A stretch of 64,000 nt of DNA from Selaginella tamariscina (Eukaryota > Streptophyta > Lycopodiopsida > Selaginellales > Selaginellaceae), in NCBI GenBank assembly GCA_003024785.1, contig PUQB01000468.1, positions 62,001-126,000 on the forward strand, read 5' to 3'. The translations under genes and the position numbers were made by a program. Numbering within the stretch: position 1 is the stretch's first letter; the number at the start of each line of letters is the position of its first letter. The notes beneath the pieces were generated by a model, which saw only the letters and a list, made by a program, of their open reading frames with translations, did no database searches and was not told the DNA's origin. Below are positions 11,378 to 21,622 of this stretch, piece after piece.

Positions 11378-14300
11378 ATGGAGTCGTCGTCAAATTCTGG
11401 GTAAGAATTAAAATAAAATCTGTTATACTCGGATACTTGAACTAATCATTTTTGTATTCAGATGTGGAATTGAGGTGACATTAAAGACAAGAGCAGGAGA
11501 AGAGATGGCAGGGGATTCTGGAATCAACTTGGCCATATTTTAAGATAAATGGGAAGCGCATTGGAGCAACCATGGTTGCTGTCAAATTAACATCTGTCAT
11601 GGACAAGCAAAACAATGGAAAGTAGATTCGCTAGTCAAGCACCCGAAAGCAGGCTGCGAACCCAGATTGGACGATTCTCGACAGATATGCCTTGTTCCAT
11701 CCAATGTCACGTTCTCGGATCCAGAGGTCGTCAGTTACAACATTAATTTCGGGTGGTTTTGTCGACTTGTGGATAATGACGTTCACGTGTTCACTAATGA
11801 TGTTGACCTTGGAGTTCTTCTTCAACTCAACGAAAGCCCATCTATGGAGGGGATCCATCTGGATGTCTACTTCGAAGATCTTCAGACTCATCGAGTAGGT
11901 GTATTGTCAGGAGATATTGCTTCACAATACAGAAAATCAGCAAGTGGAGCAATCTTCCCTCTTCACATTGAAGAAGAACACAGCGACATCATAAGGGAGA
12001 TTGAGAGGTGGCTCGGTCTCAGGTTCTCTACAGATCACGTTCAATTTGCTTAGGAAGCTTCGGGAGCTGGAAGAGTGTGCCGAGAACACTAGAACAGCTG
12101 CAGTCGGGATCACACATGTTGATTCGGATCGCAAAAGAAAATCATCAATCGTTTTGTCAGCTGCACCTGTGGCATCTCATGCTGCAATAAGTCACAAGGA
12201 AATGATGTTGGATGAAAAGATTTATCCTTGTAGGGTTAAATATTGCAGCGTCAACCCAAACTTCAATTACAGGCCACTCAACCAGGAACGTGTAGCTGAG
12301 CTCATGGAGAAGATGAAGGACGACAATTCTTATACCGTTCCACATAATGCTGTTTTGTGTCCATACTATGAAAGAAGGAAGGGCGCTGACAAAGTCTGGA
12401 TCACAACACCAGAACAACTCATGAAGATTCAGACGGAGAATAGAAAATCTATCAAGTACTACATCATTAGTGGCCAGCACACAATAACGGCAGCCCAACG
12501 ACTTCTCGATGAACACAACAAAGGAACGATGGCAACAAAACTTTCCGAGCATACCCGTGAGAAGCTGACAAAAAGATCGGCGTTTTTAGCTAAGCCGAAT
12601 CTCACAATCGAGCAGTACCATAAGTTATCGGCGGAATGGGACGCTGCCGACACCAACCACTACAACAGCAAAATATGGGAAAGTTTAAACACACGCGATC
12701 CGTGTGGGAATCTCTTGAGCGACCACAAAGAGCTACTGCAGGAAATACACAATCTGCGAATACCGGGTAAGCAAATTGTTTGGGCGGGATTTATCTCGCC
12801 GGTATATTAATCTGTCTTTTTCTCAGAGAGTTGAAGAAATTGCAGCAGTTGATTTTGCCCAGGTGGGCGGGAAGGAAACATCCTTTCTGATGATGTTGAT
12901 TTCTTGCCCCGAAGATAGGATCTTTGCCAAATGGTTGGGGATTATGGAATCCTTTTCAAAAGGAACACTGAAGAAGAAGCAGACAAGTGAAGGGGAGCCC
13001 TCAGAAAAGTCTGCAAAGAAACCCAGTAAGACGCCGAAGGCTAAGTCTGTTCAATCTACAAAGGATGTAGACAACGATTTCAAGCTCACATGGTTGAAGC
13101 CTTTAAATGGAACAACGATGGAGGAGATGGAAGTCTTGGCTGATTTGGTGATCGATGGCAAACTACAAATTAATAACAGCAGCCCAACCTCTCCTTTTCA
13201 TCTCAAGGCAATGGAGTTGAAGACGGTCAGGCATTTCAAGGAGTGGTTGGGAATACACTGCCACAAACTGGGTTGGACCTCGACTCAACATATGAAGAGG
13301 TCAGCAAATATTTGCATGTGACGAACGATGATATGCTTGTCGAATGGGTGAACCAATCGGAAGATCTAGGCAAGAATCTATTGCACGCCAACGCCAAAAA
13401 GGAGAACATTGGGATGACGCCTTCTCTTATGGCAGTCCTTCAGCAGCGGAGAACCGAATTGAACCTTATAAAGGAGGATGCTACGAATCACGACAAGCCC
13501 TACAGATGTTTGTTGTTAGATTCGGAGACTTTATGGGGTAACATCACTGCTTGTAGGAAACCGTTTCAATTGTTCGTGATGGATCGGCGGGTGTCAAAAA
13601 ATCTTTCGACAGATAGGGCACTAGAGGATCTGGTGGAGAAACTTAGCCGTGCAAGCATATACATAGAAGGTATTTATTATTGAATTCATGCTTGCGCTCT
13701 TCACTGATACCTACTTTTTCAGGTATTTATTTCTTGATTCTTGCTCATGTCACCGATACTTTTGCCTTCGCCTTCGCCAAGAAGAATAGACATCGTTGGA
13801 CAGGATTTTATATGAACGATGCTAATCCCAAGTGCATTGATACCGTTGTTCACTTGGTTGTTAGGAATGCGCCAAACAATTTCAAGCTTCCAAATGACTG
13901 GCCAGGCATCTGTTTGCACTCCAACGGCCCTGAACCTCCATCCGATACACCGATAGGTGGTGACGTATTCGGCAATGTACGTTATCCAAACATTACAAGT
14001 CAAGCGGCACGGAGCATCGTCATTAGGGGTCCTCACAGTGATGCGTGGGTTTTTGACTACTGCACTAGGGGGTCCGTCTTGAAGGAGTGTTACCTTCGGC
14101 ATACATGTGTGTTTGCCGTTGAAAAGGATAAGACCATGGTTGAGGACCTGAACAAGTGGATAGATAGGTCTCAACTGAGTACCCCAACGAATCCATAAAG
14201 GCGTATTTGAGAAAGTTCCCTCCAGATAAGTGCGATAGCTCTGAAGGTGAATCTGGTTCAATCTCGGAGTCTGAGAACGAACTTCAATCAGATATTAGAC

Positions 14301-14458
14301 CGGAAGTTATCTCGAGGAGTACAGAACATTCGCACACTCCAGGACCCATGGAAACATCAATAGAAGATGCAGAAGATCTTGAACCATCTCACAAGCGGCT
14401 TAGACCTTCTTCGCCTCACTCAGAAGGTAATAGCGAAGAAGAATTGTTAATGAATTGA
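11378..14458 (+). CDS. ParB/Srx-like domain plus degenerate amino-methyltransferase-like protein
   Basis: One gene read through several frames, about 800-850 residues. A first ATG lies at 11378. The preceding TTTTGCAG and an open upstream frame allow an earlier exon. Introns fit at 11401-11461, 12767-12826 and 13670-13722. The middle (about 12210-12530) looks like a ParB/sulfiredoxin-fold domain, with YYIISGQHTITAAQRLL in the position of the Gly-x-His/Arg-Arg-x-x-Ala-Ala motif. The C-terminal part (about 13500-14170) has the order and spacing of a beta-class amino-methyltransferase: FQLFVMDRR where Asp-Pro-Pro-Tyr would sit, then a helix and strands, then DAWVFDYCTRGS...VFAVEKD where the Asp-Pro-Phe-x-Gly-Ser-Gly and acidic motifs would sit. 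The key residues differ, so activity is doubtful. It ends in an acidic, Ser-rich tail. ParB plus methylase fusions are familiar in phages and bacteria. The frame shifts near 11545, 12005, 13245 and 14170. The methyltransferase call is inference. Confidence 0.55.
12767..12826 (+). other. 60-bp intron carrying a degenerate palindrome
   Basis: The ends are CCGG|GTAAGC and TTTTCTCAG|AG. Inside, at 12782-12801, lies GGGCGGGATTTATCTCGCCG, a near match to the array palindrome and especially to the variant near 9658. It is the only copy I found outside the two arrays. The exact phase across the junction is uncertain by one base. Confidence 0.65.
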
Positions 14459-14569
14459 TAGAGTGACGAATAGTTGTAAATGAGTGTAACATAAGGCATT
14501 TTTGTATATTTCTTTTATATTTGTACAGAAAATAAATTCTCAAGGATTAATGAAGCTTTTAGTTCAAAC

Positions 14570-15639
14570 ATGGGTCACACATTAACAAGGTAAATAATAT
14601 ACCTTGATAATTTTAAGGTCAGCTAATTATCATTTTGCAGATGTAATGAAATAATTGAGAACATGGATTTTCAGCATTGGCATGAGGTAAGAGAGGGGTT
14701 TGGCGACAATTTCTTGTGCCACATGTCAGAATGACAGAGTTCATGCAGGAAATGGATAATAATGCAGCTCAAAACATCGTTACCATGGGGCCACTTCATC
14801 ATCATTTTTATTGGCTTCAATTCCGAAATCAATTTCTTCAGCGCATGCAATATCTGAATCTTGTAAGGATGATGTACAATTAAATGATGAAGGGATAGGC
14901 AACGAGATAGTGGCAACGGATAAATGTGAAAGGGAGCAAACAAGTGATTTGCAAAGTATTCAAGAGGCAACGCTATCTCATGTTACTCATGGCCATATTG
15001 TGTTGTTGGATGTCAATGGTGTTCTGCTTCATCGACAAAGGCCCAGGATAGAAAAAAGAAATCAAACAAGGAGATTTCATTCCTTGTCATGGTAAATTTC
15101 GATATGATATTATTTTTCGTCCAGGGTTGGATCGTCTCTTTCAAAAGCTTAAGGAGATGGGTGCGCTTGTGGGGATTTGGTCATGCATGCAGATTCATAA
15201 CTTAACACCGCTGTTGAATTTACTTAAGAAACATTGTAGTGTTGCAGAAGAGGTGATTCGTAAAGATTGGATTTTTGACCAGCGAATGTTATAAACCTCT
15301 CGAATTTCACAATATAAGAAAGGAAAGCAAGCCGTACTTCTTCAAGAATGAAAGAATAATTGGGACTCATGGGGAGATCAGTCGCTTAAGGATAATGAAG
15401 AACGCACAGATGTTAGTAGTAGACGACTCTCCTCAGAAGGCTATGCTCAACCAAAACATTGCTTGTATTCATCCAATCACTTTCGATCCATATTCTGATA
15501 CCGATATCATGGATGAGCTAGTGAACTACTTGGATACGTGCCTCAGAAAGAAGAATCTCGAAAATTTTTGTGAGCAGTATCCACCGTATCATACATTCCT
15601 GAAGCTTTTCTTTCTCGTGATATTGAATTTTATAAAATG
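14570..15639 (+). CDS. FCP/SCP-like HAD phosphatase gene, runs into assembly gap
   Basis: HAD motif I reads VLLDVNGVLLH (about 14998-15030), the Asp-x-Asn-Gly-x-Leu form seen in a plant group of FCP1/NIF-like proteins. Further on are FRPGLDRLFQKL, GIWSCM and DWIFDQ, and the closing motif VVDDSPQKAMLNQN (about 15415-15457), which would hold the metal-binding acidic pair. Such proteins hydrolyse phosphate esters, often on proteins. A small leading exon from ATG 14570 with an intron at 14590-14640 is plausible. The link from there to the catalytic exon is not clear. Two one- or two-base shifts interrupt the frame, one at an A-run near 15052 and one near 15280. The 3' end is lost in the N gap. 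It lies about 110 bp downstream of the ParB-like gene on the same strand. Confidence 0.7.
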
Positions 15640-16161
15640 NNNNNNNNNNNNNNNNNNNNNNNNNNNNNNNNNNNNNNNNNNNNNNNNNNNNNNNNNNNNN
15701 NNNNNNNNNNNNNNNNNNNNNNNNNNNNNNNNNNNNNNNNNNNNNNNNNNNNNNNNNNNNNNNNNNNNNNNNNNNNNNNNNNNNNNNNNNNNNNNNNNNN
15801 NNNNNNNNNNNNNNNNNNNNNNNNNNNNNNNNNNNNNNNNNNNNNNNNNNNNNNNNNNNNNNNNNNNNNNNNNNNNNNNNNNNNNNNNNNNNNNNNNNNN
15901 NNNNNNNNNNNNNNNNNNNNNNNNNNNNNNNNNNNNNNNNNNNNNNNNNNNNNNNNNNNNNNNNNNNNNNNNNNNNNNNNNNNNNNNNNNNNNNNNNNNN
16001 NNNNNNNNNNNNNNNNNNNNNNNNNNNNNNNNNNNNNNNNNNNNNNNNNNNNNNNNNNNNNNNNNNNNNNNNNNNNNNNNNNNNNNNNNNNNNNNNNNNN
16101 NNNNNNNNNNNNNNNNNNNNNNNNNNNNNNNNNNNNNNNNNNNNNNNNNNNNNNNNNNNNN
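15640..16161. other. Assembly gap (522 N)
   Basis: A run of N separates the HAD gene from repeat sequence. Open frames through it are artefacts. Confidence 1.
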
Positions 16162-16167
16162 CAATGT

Positions 16168-18330
16168 GCATACTTAATTTACTTATTAACAACTTCCTCT
16201 TTCTTAACCTTGTTTGTTGACCTTTAAAGCAATCCCACTTGATTATAAATAATAGCTTATCATTTAGTACATATTAAAGTTCTAAGTACAAAAGTACATA
16301 TTCAATTTCTTCATCAGTGATTTGCATGGAAACTTACAATTCAAAATTAAAGGTAAAATTCTCTGCATGTTTGTCCATGCACTTTTTAATTTATTCAAAT
16401 GTTTGCACCCTAGAGGAGAACACCCCCTAGCCATGTGTGCAAACTAGCACACTAATTATGAGACTTGACCTCCTTTGAGTGAAAACCAAAGGCTTAACAT
16501 CTTAATGCAAGCACATGCTTGCTAGAGTATCTAGCCCCTTGGCATTAAATACATGACATAACCTCAAAGAGGATGCCTTGGGTGTTGTATTATCTAACCT
16601 AGTGTTATATGTTCATGTGACATTGTTTCCCAAGATGTGGGCTATTTTGCTATAACTTCTTGAACTCAAGAGTTACAATTAGTGCCACAAACATGGTTTA
16701 CAAATGCCAGCTTTAGAATCCTTTTATGAACCCTCAAGAACATGGTAAAGCAAACTTATTTGACTGGTAAAACGTGTACTCCGATAAGACCTCCCATGTG
16801 TGTGATGGATTAACAGATGAAAGGAGTTAACTAACTCCTTGGATGCGGCATACTCGAGTACAACAGTGTGGATTCATCACGCTAAGGGTAGGTTTACCCT
16901 TAGGGTGTGACGTACTCCTACCAACTGGAAGTTAGAGCAGTTTGCCTTATCGACATAGCTTAGGCTTATGCCATTGGTGAGGAAGGAACCAAACACTTCT
17001 CAGTCTCTAGCATGCTTTCCCCACGCCTATCTTACTTAATATATGTAATAGAAGTCCACCTCCCCCTATTTTTCAAGTGGGCTAGTACAAAATTTTAGTT
17101 TCAATAAAAATATACTTGGTGAGTTTAATATAGCAACCCTAAACCCTAACTTGAGGGGTTTAGTGAGCAACCCTAGAGTTTGGTTAACCCTAATGCTAGA
17201 GTTTTTACATGAAGGGCTAACATGTGGCAACACATGGTTGCCAAGTGGCCATCCAACATCAAAACCATGTATAAACAATGCTAAGTCTTTCAAGATGATC
17301 CCAAGAGTTTAACTCAAATGAGGCAAGTCACTCGAAGTCCTACCCTAAGTCCCTTAGAATGGCTATTTCTCGAATCTTAAAGGATAACTCAAGTAAACTT
17401 TAGGATCCTGTCCCATCAGACCTAGATAGGTTCATGCCTTAACCTTATCAAGAGACATGTCTCACACATACCCCTTTGCTAGAGTTAAAGCATAATCATT
17501 TACCCTTGAGGAATCACCCTCATCCAGGAATACAACCCCTTTAAAGCGAAAGGGTGCCTTAAGGGTTTGAATAATCAAGTCATACCTTAGTCCTAGGGCT
17601 AGTACTTAGTGAAGACACGAGTGTGCACCGTAGGTGTACATTGTCATAACCCAATACAGAATACAGGATATGACCTATAAGATACATGATACAGAATATG
17701 CTTACATGAATACCTACAGGATATATCTATAGGATATGCTTACAAGATATGCTTACAGAATATACTTACAGGATAAGGGACATTATTTTTAGCTCATGCC
17801 TAAATTAGCTCTTAGAGTATCATTTTTAGCTTATGCCTAGATTAGCTCTTGGAGTTGTGAGTATAAAAGCTCTGACTTAATTGTTGTACAATTAATTATT
17901 ATCAACACTAGTCATTGTATGACAATTATTCTTGTCATGTTCCTTATTCATTACTCTTGCCTTGCTCTTGAGTCAAGCCTCCTTGTTCTTATCCTGTTCT
18001 TAAGTCATGGCTTAACATACATGAGTGCTCTACTAAGCAAACTCTCCAAAGCTAGGTTTGGATAACCTTAAGTACACAACCTCACAAGTGCCTCACAAAA
18101 GAGCTCCTTGTTCAACCCTTGAATCTCAAAGAGAACACTCCCTAGCCAAGCGTGCCAATAGCACACCTAATTATAAAACCTAACCTCCATTGAGTTGATG
18201 CCCAAGGCTTAACACCTTGATGTGAGCATAAGTACACCTGCTTACTAGAGTGTTCAACCCCTCAGCATTAACTTATAAGACAACCCCAAAAGGTGTGCCT
18301 TAGGCGTTGTATTGTGTTCCATCTAGCTTA
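16168..18330. repeat. 1.3-kb tandem repeat, block A (interrupted)
   Basis: This block matches 47635-50560 closely from TTAACAACTTCCTCTTTCTT onward. Within it, the phrase near 16412 (GAGAACACCCCCTAGCC) returns near 18130, so the block holds more than one head-to-tail monomer. Subtracting the 376-bp solo LTR gives a monomer of about 1.3 kb. It is cut on the right by a chromovirus LTR and on the left by the gap. No coding capacity is evident. Confidence 0.7.
17642..18017 (+). repeat. Solo LTR of the chromovirus family
   Basis: Starts TGTCATAACC, ends CTTAACA, and is flanked by TACAT on both sides (17637-17641 and 18018-18022). It contains GCTCTTGGAGTTGTGAG followed by TATAAAAGCTC, shared with the Gypsy LTRs at 25088, 28457 and 34128, but in the opposite orientation. 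No internal element sequence is attached. Confidence 0.85.
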
Positions 18331-18911
18331 TGTCAAGCCACAATCCAAAAACTAAGAGGCTTGACTCAGGAGTAGGACAAGAATTAGGAACAAGACAAGA
18401 GTAGGATAAGAACTAGGAACAAGACAAGAGCAGGACAAGAACTAGGAACAAGACGAGAACAGGAAGCAAGGAGCAAGATAAAAACAAGACAAGAATGATC
18501 GTAGAATGACTGGTGTTGATAGTAACTGATTGTACAACAATTAGTCAAAGCTTTTATGCTCACAACTCCAAGAGCTAATTTAGGCATGAGCTAAAAAATA
18601 CTCCAAGACTAATCTAGTCATGAGTTAAAAATGATGTCCCTTATCTTGTAGGTATATCCTGTAAGCATATCCTGTATCCATATCCTGTATTGGGTTAGGA
18701 CCTCCTCCCTAAGGACGAGTTCCAGGAGTCCTAGAACCTGGTTTAGCAAGATAATGTCGATGGAAGGTAGTACCTTGGAAGAAGCATGGAGTAAATTGGA
18801 TGCAGATTCCTAAATGCGATCGGTAGGCAAATAACCTTTCCAATCCACCAAGTATTAAAATTGGCAGCGATGAAGACGAGAATCAAGGATGGCTGCAACT
18901 TCGTACTCAGT
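18331..18911 (-). mobile_element. Chromovirus (Gypsy) fossil fragment: LTR plus a short internal end
   Basis: An LTR of the same family as the one at 28457 occupies 18331-18700, beginning TGTCAAGCCACAATCC. It is followed by about 210 bp that match the chromodomain end of the full element (compare 29085-29297). The copy then stops where a different element begins. It is an old, broken fragment. Confidence 0.75.
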
Positions 18912-21622
18912 AACTCCCTTATAGTTAACTGTACAGGTTGTTGTAGAATCACAGCAACAATACGATCTCCAAGTGGTACTATTGATGTGGATTGCTGTGA
19001 ATGCATGCTCATTTCATTAGGCATAGAGTCTTGATTTTACTCTTGTTGCATTTTCTGAATTTGATCAGTCACTCTTTGTACTGTAGCCTTTTCTTTCTCC
19101 CAATTCTTGCGTATTGGTTCTTCTTTGGCTAGTTTGACCCGTACTCGTTTGGCCTGTGTTACAGCATACGTCTCAGTTGAGGGTAATTCTGTATCTTGCT
19201 CCCATTTGCACTCATAATTTTGTTCTTGATGGTCATCTGCTAGATCATTCTCTTGTTGAACTTTAATTCTCCGTGTCGCTGATTCAGTAGAAGATGTTCT
19301 GGTGTTAAATTCACATTGTGGACATTCTGGTGAATAATGTCCATCTCACCACATGTGTAACAGCGAATACTGTTGAGTCAATTACATTCAGTAGAATAGT
19401 GTCCTTTTTCTCCACATCTAAAACATGTCACATTTGGATTCTGACCTCGTAATGTTGGTGGAGGCGATATTGGTGGTAATAACAGTGGTCCTGTCTGTGC
19501 TGGGGCTAGTAACAAAGGTTGTCCCCTACGTGATATTTTTGTATTATTACCTTGTCGGTAAAATGTTCCAGACTCACGGGGAAATCTCCTTCCATTGCCC
19601 TTCCTACGTTTCCCATTATACGCTCTTTGTGGATAATCATAAATTAGCATTTCGTGACTGTGAATAATCATATGCATTTGCATTCCGATTGTTGTTCCAT
19701 CTGGGTGGTGGTGGAAAATTCTCAGTACGTCCCATTATTTGTTGGGTTTTATATCTTGTAGTCCGACATTGTTCTCACTTCATGTCCTATTCCTCCACAC
19801 ATCTGACACTTGGGTACTCTACATTTAGAAGCATTATTCCTTCATTTTTGCATGTCGTACAAAATATTGTTTTAGTTCTTGACCGTAATTCGCTCTTCCT
19901 CCGATATTGTTTTCTTGATTCTCGTTCATCATCATTGACGTATCTTGGAGGTATTAATACTTCAAGTTGTTCTGCTTCTTTAATTGTATCACTTAAATCA
20001 GGTGGTTTTATCAGTCGTACTTGGAGCTGTAAATTGTCCCGTAGTCCGTTTATATACCATTTCTTTGCCAATTTATCACTAACATCTCCGACCTCGCAGC
20101 GGTTGTATAATCTCCGAAATCGTTGAGTGTAATCTTCCACTACCTCAGTAGGTTCCTACTGTATTTCCTATAACTGTACTGTTGGGTCTCGCTTGCGATA
20201 TTTTTGTACATAATAATTCCTGAATAGTGCAAGTAGTACACTATACTTGTCGATTGTGTTAGCATTTTTATAATACCAATCGCTAGCATCTCCTTTCAAT
20301 GTAAATGGAAATATTCGTAGTTTATCATGTTCATCTGTGATTTCGTTAGCTTCACACACCTTCTCAACTGTTAAATATGCCGATTCGTATCCTCATTCTC
20401 AAGACCTGAAAAAAGTAGATGGTATGACCTTCCTCATAATTGTTAGTGTTTCCCATCTCGTCAGGTACTTCCACTGACAACAAATCCCAGTTTCCTCACA
20501 TTGGTACATGTTGCCTGTGATCTTCACTCTCCTGATTAGTATCCTTTTCTTATGTATCCTCATCGTACCTCGCCGTTGGTTGCTCCTCTCCTCGAGCTTG
20601 AACTTGCTCCTTCCTTCTCTATTCCTCACGCTCTTCAATCCTCTTCCGTGTCTCTATTACTGCTTGTCGTTGTAAATATCGCTCCTCACGCTCTCTTTGT
20701 TGTCTATGCTTAATCTCTTCATATCTTTGACGTTATGCAAGAATACGTCGATAATCATCCATTCACTTACTACTATATGCTGTAGATCCATTCTCATGTG
20801 GTCTTTGGTGCACATTCTTCCATTTCTGCAATAGTTGTGCTGATCGTATTAAGGACTCTCGCCTGAGTCTACGAAAAGCCTCAATCTTCTTCTTCCATTG
20901 CAATTTCTCTTTAAACTCCAACACTCCTTTGGGTATCAATCTACCCATCCTGATACATTCTACAAACACATTATCATTTACCTACTAACACGACCATCCC
21001 TCCGTGGTCGCCATATGTTGAACCTCAAATCCTACTGTCTGCACATATGAAAGATTGCCTTCGACAAACCCGTATTAAGGGTTTATCGAAATAAGATAGA
21101 GAAGAAATTAGACATCAAAAGGTTGGAAAAGGGTAAAGATGGCAAGATGTATAGCAGGCAGCAGTACTATGGATCCCATCACAGTACTGGGAGAAGGAAT
21201 AGTATACAACATAATAGAAATACAAATAAGAGATAGACGTATTGAGAGAGAAAGGAAACTTATATTATGTCCATGCACGGCACATGATACAAAATAACAG
21301 TATAATTGGGATACCCTTCTAGTCCTATTTTAGTCTATTTATACCCATACTCTAGGTCCCATATTAGCATTTATCACAACTGCCTCTTAACCTTATCCAT
21401 TCAGTTACTGTAACTTTTTCTTATCCTTATCCAAACATGCCGTACTCCACTGGTATCGTATTGTGATGATAACTCGTATTACAGTATTACGTTAGTAACT
21501 CGTACTCCGATATATCCTTCCACTCTCGGTTTTCAACAGTATATATTGTTTTTGGTATTTTCCCATTATATTGCCCATGAAATAACAAGAAATCCTATCA
21601 ATATCTAACTATGATCTTAACA
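18912..21622 (-). mobile_element. Second Gypsy-like fossil fragment: gag with CCHC knuckle and one LTR
   Basis: A minus-strand gag-type region (about 19021-20640) includes a retrotransposon-gag core (DASDWYYKN, KKWYINGLRDNLQLQV) and a CCHC zinc knuckle CFRCGEKGHYSTEC near 19380-19425. An LTR of 607 bp lies at 21016-21622. Read on the minus strand it starts TGTTAAGATC and ends GGTTCAACA. Just inside it, TGGCGACCACGG fits a primer-binding site. No pol region or second LTR is present, so the copy is truncated and broken. It lies between two chromovirus fragments. Confidence 0.7.

Noticed and set aside
15518-16227. Frames crossing the N run
   Set aside because: Artefacts of unknown bases.
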